Source: Pedosphaera sp.
GTDB lineage: Bacteria; Verrucomicrobiota; Verrucomicrobiia; Limisphaerales; F1-12-MAGs170
Length of the DNA: 39,711 nucleotides
Assembly: GCA_009695275.1 (NCBI GenBank)
Contig: SIBF01000016.1
Coordinates: forward strand, 1 to 39,711
Direction of reading: 5' to 3'
Both the position numbers and the translations under genes were made by a program. The first letter of the stretch is position 1, and each line of letters begins with the position of its first letter. Shown here in pieces: positions 33,587 to 39,711 of this stretch. The notes under the pieces are model-generated. The model was not told the DNA's origin. It ran no database searches and was given only the letters and a program-made list of their open reading frames with translations.

Positions 33587-33792
33587 TGTAATCCCTTTGC
33601 GCTGGCCCGCAGGCAATGCAAGTTTTCCGCCGTGCGAATCAACAGATTCCCGCCGGACACCACGACCGACGACATGCACGGACCTTCGCCGAAGGTCGTG
33701 GTGGAGAGCACTGCGGGCTCGTCGCCGGCGGCGAGCACGACCAGTGTGCCCGCTTCGCTGAGACAATAGATCCTGCCATCAGCGCCAGTGGG
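33583..33792 (-). pseudogene. C-terminal remnant of a PQQ-like beta-propeller protein
   Basis: The frame reads GADGRIYCLSEAGTLVVL, then AGDEPAVLSTTTFGEGPCMS and a final GGNLLIRTAENLHCL. This is the last blade of an exported PQQ-binding-like propeller. A TAG at 33793-33795 lies immediately before, after FYA, where the homologous pattern FYASP would continue. The rest of the gene is replaced by the RuBisCO-like gene. The stop overlaps the SUMF1-like start (ATGA), so these two genes were once coupled. Confidence 0.65.
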
Positions 33793-34991
33793 CTAGGCGT
33801 AGAAAAGTTCACGGATGCCGAGACGTTGTTGCAACCGCGCAATCCCGCCGCCGGTCCCATCGGGTGCGCCATGATGCCTCCGCCGGCGACATACATCAGA
33901 TCGGTCGTGCCGGTAAGGCGATAGGTCTCAGGTGCCTGGCCGCCCCATTGGCCGGAGCTGAGGACGGGCATCGCCGTGTCGTCGGGACGGAACATCGGCG
34001 TCATGCAAGCGCGGACGCTGCGCACCACGGAATCGTCCGGCTCCCAGAACTTGTTTTGCAGCCCATTGACGTGGAGATGATCCACGCCCGCGAGGCGCCA
34101 GAGTTTCTGCCAGGCGGGATACTCGACGCCGAGCAACGGGTGCCGCGTGTATAGCCCCCAGCCATTGCGATGCCCGTGAATCGGCAGCGCGCAACGCTTC
34201 CGCAACTCCACCAACCCAGCCAATCCCACGCTGTGCAGGCTCACCATCACGCAGGTGCCGCCCGCTGCGACCACGGTGTCGTGATGCCGCAACATCGCGT
34301 CGAGATCGTCGGTGATGTTGAAAGCGAACATGACCTTCTTGCCGGTCTTTTCGGCGAGGTTATTGATCACGCGCATCACGGCGGAGACGCGATCCTTCAG
34401 CGGGCAATGCGGACCGTCGGCTTGCAGCTCGTCGTCCTTCACGAAGTCGATGCCGGCCTCGCCCAACTCGCGGACGAGTTCCGCCGTCTGCGCTGGCGAA
34501 AGCCCGACGCTCGGCTTCACGATGGTCCCGAAGATCGGGCGATCGTAAACGCCCGCCAGCTCGCGCGTGCCAGCGACGCCGAACTGCGGTCCGGGATACT
34601 TTTCACCGAACGCGGGCGGCAGTTCGAGATCGAGCAGCTTGCACCCAGTATGGTCGGAGAGTTCGTAGAGATTGCCGCAAACCGTGGCGACGAGCGTCGG
34701 GAGGTTCGCGCCGACGTTGGCGAACGGGAACGAAAGCGTGACCTCCGCGCGCTGATATTTGAGCGGGCCATCCACGCCCTTGGGCGTGCGTCCGCCGGGC
34801 AGGCTCGGTGCGTCCGCTGAATCGAGGAGCGTGATCTCGGTGACCTTGGCGCACGCACGGGCTTTGAGTTCCTCGGTCTCGCCGGGCACAGGGAGAAAAG
34901 TGCCGGACGATTGTTCCCCAGCGATGGTCTCCGCCACCTGTTCGACAGGCAAGCAGGTCTCGATCCGGTAGCGGGCGATGATGTCGGTCAT
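33639..34991 (-). CDS. RuBisCO-like protein (form IV type) with replaced C-terminus
   Basis: About 384 residues, down to base 33840, belong to the RuBisCO large-chain family: GTIVKPSVGLSP (Lys at the catalytic position), GIDFVKDDELQADGP (the carbamylated Lys and metal-binding Asp/Glu), IHGHRNGWGLYTRHP, HLHVNGLQNKFWEPDD, VLSSGQWGGQ and the phosphate loop GGGIMAHPMGPAAG. The second Lys of KPK is Ser here and the loop-6 region differs from true RuBisCO, so it is a RuBisCO-like protein. After GPAAG the chain runs out of frame into the old PQQ gene for 66 residues, losing about 35 native residues. It overlaps the glycosidase upstream by ATGA. Some members (OiaX) decarboxylate 3-oxo-isoapionate 4-phosphate; a similar role is inference. 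Confidence 0.88.
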   Translation of the reverse strand: MTDIIARYRIETCLPVEQVAETIAGEQSSGTFLPVPGETEELKARACAKVTEITLLDSADAPSLPGGRTPKGVDGPLKYQRAEVTLSFPFANVGANLPTLVATVCGNLYELSDHTGCKLLDLELPPAFGEKYPGPQFGVAGTRELAGVYDRPIFGTIVKPSVGLSPAQTAELVRELGEAGIDFVKDDELQADGPHCPLKDRVSAVMRVINNLAEKTGKKVMFAFNITDDLDAMLRHHDTVVAAGGTCVMVSLHSVGLAGLVELRKRCALPIHGHRNGWGLYTRHPLLGVEYPAWQKLWRLAGVDHLHVNGLQNKFWEPDDSVVRSVRACMTPMFRPDDTAMPVLSSGQWGGQAPETYRLTGTTDLMYVAGGGIMAHPMGPAAGLRGCNNVSASVNFSTPSPLALMAGSIVSAKRAHWSCSPPATSPQCSPPRPSAKVRACRRSWCPAGIC

Positions 34992-36433
34992 GGTTTTCGT
35001 CCCGGAGCGGGAAATTTCCTCGCCGCATCATCCAGCACCAGAACCCAATCCTGGCCGCGTCCGTTGCTGGGCGGAGTGAACGTCTGCATCGCGACGGCGT
35101 CTCCCGTGTAGATGGCCGAGGCGGTGCCGTAACGCGGATCGAACCACCAGGTATTCACTCCGGTCTTGGACTTGATGGCATCCATGCGCACGGCGAACGG
35201 TTCGCCTCGCGGTGAATAAACGAAGGCGAAGGAACCATTGCTCGCCCGCGCGGCGCGCACCTTGGCACCACCGGTGCGCGGGCCATCCACAATGAGCGAA
35301 TCGTCCGGCTCCAGCTCGGTGAACGGGCGTGACTCAAAGAGCCGGCGGATGATGCCCATCTGAAAGGCTCCCGGATGATCGAGCGCCTCCAGCCAGGGAA
35401 TGTTGGCTTCAATGACTGCTGCCCGCCCGGGTGCCCACATCTGCCAGATGTTGTTGTTTCCATACGTGTGGCCGCACGCGCCGGCCAGCAGAGCCCAATA
35501 GGCTGCCTGCCGGCAATCGTAGTCATCAAAGGTCAACTGCTTCGAGGCACCGCTGAGGTAGAAGCCGACGGGGATCCGCTCGTAGCGAGGTTCGCCATCC
35601 AGGGTGGGCTTCGTGGGGTGCAGCGCGTAGTCGTGGGCGATGAACAATCCGTTGTCGTGATCGCGCGCCGCGTGGGAAGACTGCGTCATGTTGAGGTCCA
35701 GCCAGTCCGCCGCGTGGAAATAGTCCGACGACCGCCCCGGTCCACGCGGATGAAAGGTGATCAGGTGCCGGCCGCCGTCGCCGGTGCGAAGCCCAAGCGC
35801 CATGGTTTCGATGATGGCCCGGTCGCCGTCCGACTCGATGTTGCGATCGCCTCCGAGGATCCAGAGAACGGGCTTGTCCGCTTATCGTTTGCCGATCCAT
35901 TCACCGTAGGTCCGCACGTTTTCCACATTGAACACCACGGGGCCCTTGCCGCCGCGGGATGCCTGCCACTTGTCACCCCAAGTGGGCAGAAATCCGATCC
36001 TCAACCCGAGCGATGCGGCCCGGTCCACGATAAAATCCACGTGATCCCAGTAGTCGTTGGCTGGCCCATCCTTCACATCCGGCCGCGCCGGGTCGTTGTC
36101 GAGCAACGGTCGATGACCATAGGCGTTGGGTGTGTTGAGCCCATCGAGTTCGGCGAGCGCCCCCGCCTGGATGATCGTGAATCCCTTCGCCGCCCGGTCT
36201 TCGAGGTAACGCGTGGCCTCCTCACGGTTCAGGCGGTGAAACAGCTCCCACGCCGTGTCGCCCAACCAGAAGAACGGCTGGCCGTCGGCGGTGACGAGAA
36301 AGCGGTGGTTGTCGCTGACCTTCAATCTGGGCAACGGGGCGCCCTTGGCGGAGGGCACCGCGCCGAGCGCCAGCAGCGCGCACAGAAGCGCCGCAGCCTT
36401 GCAGCGGGCGAGCAAGGTGAGTGTCATTTTCAT
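34988..36433 (-). pseudogene. DUF4038 (GH140/apiosidase-type) glycosidase with an in-frame stop
   Basis: Two ORFs (36433-35882 and 35881-34988) lie in the same frame. They are separated by a single TAA at 35882-35884 in WIGKR-stop-ADKPVLWILGGDRN, where the family has Tyr (TAT or TAC). With that codon the protein would be about 481 residues: a signal peptide ([20 protein letters not shown]), a DUF4038 TIM barrel ([27 protein letters not shown] with the likely acid/base Asp, LDGEPRYE with the likely Glu) and a collagen-binding-2 domain (WWFDPRYGTASAIY, FTPPSNGRGQDWVLVLDD). GH140 members release apiose from pectin. The stop overlaps the start of the RuBisCO-like gene. It could be a recent loss, suppression or a sequence error. 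Confidence 0.85.
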
Positions 36434-36500
36434 CTGGGATGATGAGACCATGGAGCTGACCACGCGGGCAACGGGACACTGTAAACCGGGGAGACTGCTT

Positions 36501-36582
36501 CCTCTCTGTGTCCTTCAAAACTCTGCGCTAAATCACACGCCGTGCTCCGAAGTGAAGCACAGAGATTTGGAGGACACAGAGG
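36501..36582. repeat. Imperfect hairpin repeat
   Basis: Bases 36501-36519 (CCTCTCTGTGTCCTTCAAA) and 36566-36582 (TTTGGAGGACACAGAGG) are inverted copies. The inner bases continue the stem (CTCTG/CAGAG), and a terminal hairpin GTGCT/AGCAC lies at about 36542-36560. It separates the two DUF4038-family genes and is of the CTCTGTGTCC type that recurs in genomes of this group. Confidence 0.65.
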
Positions 36583-36591
36583 GGCCGTGGT

Positions 36592-36798
36592 TCATTTCAC
36601 CTCCAGCACGAGCACCCAGTCGCTCTCGCCCGCCGCGTTCTTGCCGGGTGGAGTGAACTCCCGCGATCCCGTGGAAGGAAGCGGCGCGCCTTCGATGGCC
36701 TTCAACTCACCGCTCGTCGGGTCGAACCAACGCGCCGCGGCGGGGCCGCTTAGTTTGGCGAGGTTCGCGGATGGCATGGCCCAAGTGATGGCTGTCAC
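36592..36798 (-). pseudogene. C-terminal remnant of a second DUF4038-type glycosidase
   Basis: The frame reads ARWFDPTSGELKAIEG, then STGSREFTPPGKNAAG and SDWVLVLEVK before a stop. This is the terminal collagen-binding-2 domain, parallel to WWFDPRYG, FTPPSNGRGQ and DWVLVLDD of the gene at 34988. No barrel domain precedes it, so the 5' part has been lost. The ATG at 36798 is only the first available codon. Confidence 0.65.
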
Positions 36799-37312
36799 CG
36801 GTCAAGAGAACACGTTTGGAATAAAGTCATCGCATGTTAGCTGGTTCCTTTCTCAAGGGATCATGAAATTCCGGCAAGGGCTGTAGGGGTCCCATGGCGA
36901 AGAGCGCCAAGCCCGCGGCGATCAATGGCAAGATGGCCACTCGCGGCCCGGGACATCCAGGCCGGGTCTTCCCGCCGAGAACAACCGTGAATCAGCCCCC
37001 TGCCGCTTTCTAATGCGACGAAATCACGCTGAAAGAAGCAATTGAATTGAACCCGAATTCCGGAGTTGAAACCACTAATCATCGCTAATGATCGCTAATC
37101 CGAAAGTCTTGGAATGAATCGATATCTGTTTTTCCAAAAGCCTTGCTCCGTAGTCTCTTCTCATCAGCGCAGATCAGCGTTTATTAGCGGTTCAAAAACG
37201 ACGTCCAGGTTGAACAAAAGACCACAAAGGACACCAAGAGCTTCTGCACCTTGGTTCATTTCGTTTCCCCTGTAAATCCGAACAGCCATTCTCCAGATCA
37301 CTTAACCAACCC
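36799..37312. other. Intergenic region built of repeat fragments
   Basis: No gene is supported in these 514 bases. They hold the inverted repeat at 37070-37192 and, at 37251-37278, a minus-strand copy of the GGATTTACAG, GGGAAACGAA motif related to 14511-14533. A small hairpin ACCAAG/CTTGGT sits at about 37233-37255. The part from 36799 to 37069 shows nothing I can assign. Confidence 0.55.
37070..37192. repeat. Inverted repeat made of CGCTAAT units
   Basis: The left arm 37070-37100 carries three units of about 10 bases (CACTAAT, CGCTAAT, CGCTAAT, each with three-base spacers). The right arm 37162-37192 is its inverted counterpart (AGCGGTT, CAGCGTT, CAGCGC read on the plus strand), with 22 of 31 positions pairing. 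This AACCGCTAAT-type repeat is known to me as a recurrent intergenic sequence in Verrucomicrobia and relatives. Confidence 0.6.
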
Positions 37313-37708
37313 ATGCCCATCCGACCCTCCGAAATTGAGGACAAACTCGAAACCGCGATCAACGCCTGGTCGCAGATCGCCCCCGAAGCCACCTTTGCCC
37401 GGATGACGCTGCCGCAGTTCGAGCAGGCTCTCCAGCCGTCGCTCGATACACGGTCACGAATCGTGGAATTGGAACGTCAACTCACCATTGCCCGCATTGA
37501 GCGGGACAACGCCGACAAAGACAGCCTGCAAACACTCCTGAACGTGGTGAACTCCGTCAAAGGCGATCCCGAATACGGCGACAACAGCCACCTCAACGCC
37601 GCCCTCGGCTACATCCTCAAAATGGAGCGCAAGAGCGGGCTCACGCGGAAAACTTCAGCCGTAACGTTCCCAGCAATTGAAGAATCCCCAACGGCCAAGG
37701 CGGCCTGA
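37313..37708 (+). CDS. Hypothetical protein with a repeated internal segment
   Basis: The 131-residue protein starts MPIRPSEIEDKLETAINAWS and is mostly helical (IVELERQLTIARIERDNADK). A conserved-looking end follows (VVNSVKGDPEYGDNSHLNAA, LGYILKMERKSGLTRK). I recall similar small proteins in Verrucomicrobia, often in several copies per genome, but know no function. Codons 60-92 (37491-37587) recur almost unchanged at 39231-39327 and in a worn form at 39361-39420. The upstream region carries repeat fragments only. Confidence 0.7.
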   Translation: MPIRPSEIEDKLETAINAWSQIAPEATFARMTLPQFEQALQPSLDTRSRIVELERQLTIARIERDNADKDSLQTLLNVVNSVKGDPEYGDNSHLNAALGYILKMERKSGLTRKTSAVTFPAIEESPTAKAA

Positions 37709-37851
37709 CTCAACAACCAACCCGACCTGATCTTGTGTCAAAAGTTAGGAGCAACCCCATGTGGAGCGACTCCATGTTATCTTTACGTGAGGAGTCCAGG
37801 TTGCGCACCCTGCCCTTGCCAGTGGACGCCACGAGCCTTACGCTCGCCCCC

Positions 37852-38091
37852 ATGATCACGATTGACACAGTGGCCAACATCACCGGCGACCAGATGGTGA
37901 AGATCCCGCTGCCCAGTCCCATCTCTCCAGGTCCCCATCGAGTGGTGATGGTCATCGACGAAGCCGCAGCCGGGCCACCCGCCGTGTCCTCGCTGAATGG
38001 GCCGCTTGGCCTGAGCCTGCTTCAGATGGCGGGCTGGCCGCCGAACAGCACCTTCCGCCGCGAGGAAATTTATGGCGACGACGGGCGTTAG
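37852..38091 (+). CDS. Antitoxin of a PIN-toxin pair
   Basis: I choose ATG 37852, giving 79 residues that start MITIDTVANITGDQMVKIPL. The segment PLPSPISPGPHRVVMVIDEA is typical of the short antitoxins that precede PIN toxins (beta-strand start, then PPGxHRVVxVI). The C-terminus (LQMAGWPPNSTFRREEIYGD) would be the toxin-binding tail. The frame is open to a GTG at 37735 but the extra 39 residues look unrelated. It overlaps the toxin gene by 20 bases. Such pairs usually repress their own promoter. Confidence 0.72.
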   Translation: MITIDTVANITGDQMVKIPLPSPISPGPHRVVMVIDEAAAGPPAVSSLNGPLGLSLLQMAGWPPNSTFRREEIYGDDGR

Positions 38092-38539
38092 ACATCTGTT
38101 CGTCGATACGAATGTCCTCGTCTACGCCACGGACGCGAATTCCCCCTGGCAAGGCGCGGCCACAAGCGCTCTCGAGGGCTGGCGCCGGGCCGGTACACAG
38201 CTTTGCTTGAGCGTCCAGGTTCTCCGAGAATATCTGGCCGTGGTGACCCGGCCCGCCCCGGGCCAGACCACGCCGCCTGATTGGACCGCCATCCTGGCCA
38301 ACCTCGCCGCCTTTCGCGCGCAGTTCCTGGTGCTGGAGGACACCGGCCCGGTGGCCGAAGAACTGGCCAGACTGGCACAGCAATTCGCCGTGCGCGGACG
38401 CCAAATCCACGACGCCAACCTTGTAGCCGTGATGCGCCGGTCCGGCGTGCGCGACTTGCTCACGCACAACACTGCCGATTTCACGCGCTTCTCGGCTCTC
38501 ATCCAGGTTCACCCGCTCGTTCTCGCAACGCCTTCCTGA
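38072..38539 (+). CDS. vapC: PIN-domain toxin (VapC-like ribonuclease)
   Basis: The 155-residue protein has the four acidic positions of the PIN fold: VDTNVLVYATD (first Asp), LREYLAV (Glu), IHDANLVAVM (Asp) and THNTADF (Asn/Asp). PIN toxins cut tRNA or rRNA with magnesium and are held inactive by the antitoxin encoded just before, here with a 20-base overlap. Its setting among repeats and transposase DNA fits a mobile addiction module. Confidence 0.9.
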   Translation: MATTGVRHLFVDTNVLVYATDANSPWQGAATSALEGWRRAGTQLCLSVQVLREYLAVVTRPAPGQTTPPDWTAILANLAAFRAQFLVLEDTGPVAEELARLAQQFAVRGRQIHDANLVAVMRRSGVRDLLTHNTADFTRFSALIQVHPLVLATPS

Positions 38540-38548
38540 CAGGGGTGA

Positions 38549-38767
38549 GAGCGGGTCCGGCACAATTTTGCCCAACGTCGCCATGAAAAAACCTGTTTCC
38601 TCCAGTTCGACCGCGTGAAGTCCGGCCAAGCCGCCCAGACGAACAACGAAACCATCCCCGACGAAAAATCGCGCCATGAAGTGCAATTGGCCTGGCGGGA
38701 CACCATCACGGAACTTCTCCACCAGAGCTTCCGTGACAACAGCCGACCACCGGTCATCCACCGGTGA
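38549..38767 (+). pseudogene. Possible coding fragment
   Basis: An open frame without a good start follows the vapC stop by 9 bases. It reads RRHEKTCFLQFDRVKSGQ, then NNETIPDEKSRHEVQLAW and ITELLHQSFRDNSRPPVIHR. The composition looks protein-like, but I recognise no family. It may be the 3' end of a lost gene. Confidence 0.25.
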
Positions 38768-39139
38768 CGGATGGCTGCCAGATCCGGCTGCCCTCCCCCT
38801 CACTGGCCCACGGCGTTGCTGATAGGCGCGGATTTCGGCACCGGGCCGAAGGCTTGCGACCGCCGCTCATGTTCCGGGTGGGGATCGCTTACGACACCGT
38901 TTCCGACGTGAGTGCCCAGTCTTACTCCGGCGCCATGATCACGTCTGCACGGCTTGAACCACTTGCTCCGCCCAGTGGCACTCTCATTTGCCAGAATACT
39001 TGGGCCGTGAAGGGGTCAATCCCACGGACCGACACAAAACAGGACCGGCAACGAAGCGACGCCATGCTCCGGGTATTGCGCATCGGATGTCCCCGCGCGA
39101 TTTACAACGTCACGAACCGAATTCACCGCAGCCCGCGGT
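38768..39139. other. Stretch without a supportable gene
   Basis: A plus-strand frame of 125 codons (38764-39141) crosses this region but has no recognised domain, no ribosome site and a composition unlike the neighbours. I leave it out as a gene. No repeat was seen before the hairpin at 39140. Confidence 0.4.
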
Positions 39140-39224
39140 AGTGTCTTAATCTTAATCCTACTCATACTCTTAATCCTTTTAGCTGAGGGATTATGATTGA
39201 GATTACGAGCAAGATTAGGACACT
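39140..39224. repeat. Long AT-rich hairpin
   Basis: Arms 39140-39176 and 39188-39224 are 37 bases each, 27 of which pair, around an 11-base loop (TTTTAGCTGAG). The outer ends AGTGTC/GACACT and the inner GGATTA/TAATCC pair fully. The AT content contrasts with the GC-rich surroundings, which suggests insertion. It ends 6 bases before the partial copy of the 37313 gene. Confidence 0.75.
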
Positions 39225-39230
39225 GCCCGG

Positions 39231-39327
39231 CCCGCATCGAGCGCGACAACGCTGACAAAGACAGCCTGCAAACCCTCCTGAACGTGGTGAACTCCGTCAA
39301 AGGCGATCCCGAATTCGGCGACAACAG
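39231..39327 (+). repeat. 97-base partial copy of the 37313 gene
   Basis: The bases match 37491-37587 with 5 differences in 97 and no gap. The encoded peptide (ARIERDNADKDSLQTLLNVV and on to VKGDPEFGDNS) keeps the frame, but both ends of the gene are missing. It is a duplicated, truncated fragment. Confidence 0.85.
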
Positions 39328-39360
39328 TGAATGTGTCAATATCAAGAACGGACCCCTGGC

Positions 39361-39420
39361 CGCATCGAGCGCAACAACGCTAAAAATGACAGCAAGAGAT
39401 CCCTTCTGAACGTGGTGAGT
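39361..39420 (+). repeat. Worn third copy of the same segment
   Basis: Aligned without gaps, CGCATCGAGCGCAACAACGC and then CTGAACGTGGTGA match the start and middle of the 39231 copy. The centre has diverged. It follows the second copy by 33 bases. Confidence 0.6.
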
Positions 39421-39622
39421 TCAGGCTGATGGAGATACTCGGGGCTACGCCGTTTACAGCGAATGCCTCAGCGGGGTGAGGGCTCGCCTGCCGAGATCTG
39501 ACCTTCAGTGGCAGGAGGTCTGAGCGTGCGATGGAGATTGCATCGGCGTTGCGCTTGTCTTCAAATTCGGTTCTTCAAACTTTAGCGTTGGGATTTTCAT
39601 TGAGTGAAATCAGGTTAAGCGG

Positions 39623-39711
39623 ATGCAAGACATACAACTTTATCAGCAGCTTTTGGGATTGAGTGGGCCGTGGGAAGTGGGGCGAGTGACCTTGAAGCGG
39701 GAGGCGCAGGA
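39623..39711 (+). mobile_element. ISL3-type transposase, N-terminal part only
   Basis: The frame reads MQDIQLYQQLLGLSGPWEVG, then RVTLKREAQ, and runs off the window. Met-Gln-Asp, LYQQLLGL and PW at this spacing form the standard opening of ISL3-family transposases. The catalytic DDE region is outside the window. The preceding 200 bases (39421-39622) hold no gene; the left terminal inverted repeat of the insertion sequence should lie there, but I could not define it without the right end. Confidence 0.72.

Noticed and set aside
32606-33769. Plus-strand ORF of 387 codons
   Set aside because: It is the antisense shadow of the SUMF1-like gene, which has clear fold motifs on the minus strand.
37952-38803. 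Minus-strand ORF of 283 codons opposite the antitoxin/PIN pair
   Set aside because: It mirrors the plus-strand toxin gene, has no recognised domain, and the plus-strand PIN motifs are clear.
38764-39141. Plus-strand ORF of 125 codons
   Set aside because: No family, no ribosome site, unusual composition; not supportable as a gene.
1-39711. CRISPR arrays, tRNA or rRNA genes, riboswitches
   Set aside because: No regularly spaced direct repeats, cloverleaf-like or conserved RNA signatures were noticed by eye; a covariance-model scan would be decisive.

Overview
The window looks like a chromosomal segment of a Verrucomicrobium, most likely subdivision 3 (Pedosphaera/Limisphaerales-like). I infer this from the long-form ECF-like sigma factor, the abundance of exported TIM-barrel, DUF4038, SUMF1-like and PhoPQ-activated-type proteins, the verrucomicrobial style of type II secretion cluster, the palindromic intergenic repeats and the high GC content. 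No rRNA, tRNA or CRISPR array was seen.

Layout. Bases 168-2558 (+) hold a two-piece, probably frameshifted TPR-like protein and a sigma factor. Bases 2600-6266 (-) hold an S1/P1 nuclease, a TIGR03790-type protein and a metallo-beta-lactamase (MBL) hydrolase. Bases 6484-9235 (+) hold a DUF547 protein, a pirin and an orphan GspC-like periplasmic protein. A palindrome-ended mini-element lies at 9280-9465. Bases 9504-12996 (-) hold an HTH-MBL fusion, an esterase and a PqaA-like protein, and 13092-14487 (+) holds a frameshifted rtcB.

The core of the window is one tightly packed operon of about 16 kb on the minus strand (30669 down to 14695). Its order is: a small Gly-rich exported protein, gspE, F, G, H, I, J, K, L, M, a GspC-like gene, three consecutive genes that together make one secretin (GspD), a sensor kinase and an NtrC-type sigma-54 activator. 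A good sigma-54 (-24/-12) promoter candidate lies just upstream of the first gene, so the two-component system may control its own operon. The most striking observation is that the secretin is cut twice at the same structural position, the alpha1-beta2 loop of an N-domain. Each cut is flanked by Gly-rich tails and each new piece has its own signal peptide, so two N-domains should have to be completed by halves on different polypeptides.

Bases 31260-36800 (-) are a decaying catabolic island. It holds a secreted xylose-isomerase-like protein, a SUMF1-like protein, the 3' end of a PQQ beta-propeller gene joined to a RuBisCO-like protein that has lost its C-terminus, a DUF4038 (GH140-type) glycosidase interrupted by one in-frame stop, and the C-terminal remnant of a second such glycosidase. 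The glycosidase and RuBisCO-like genes overlap by ATGA, which suggests apiose-type sugar use.

Bases 36500-39711 are accessory DNA: several hairpin repeats, a 131-codon gene with two partial copies 1.7 kb downstream, an overlapping antitoxin/PIN-toxin pair, and the first 29 codons of an ISL3-type transposase at the right edge.
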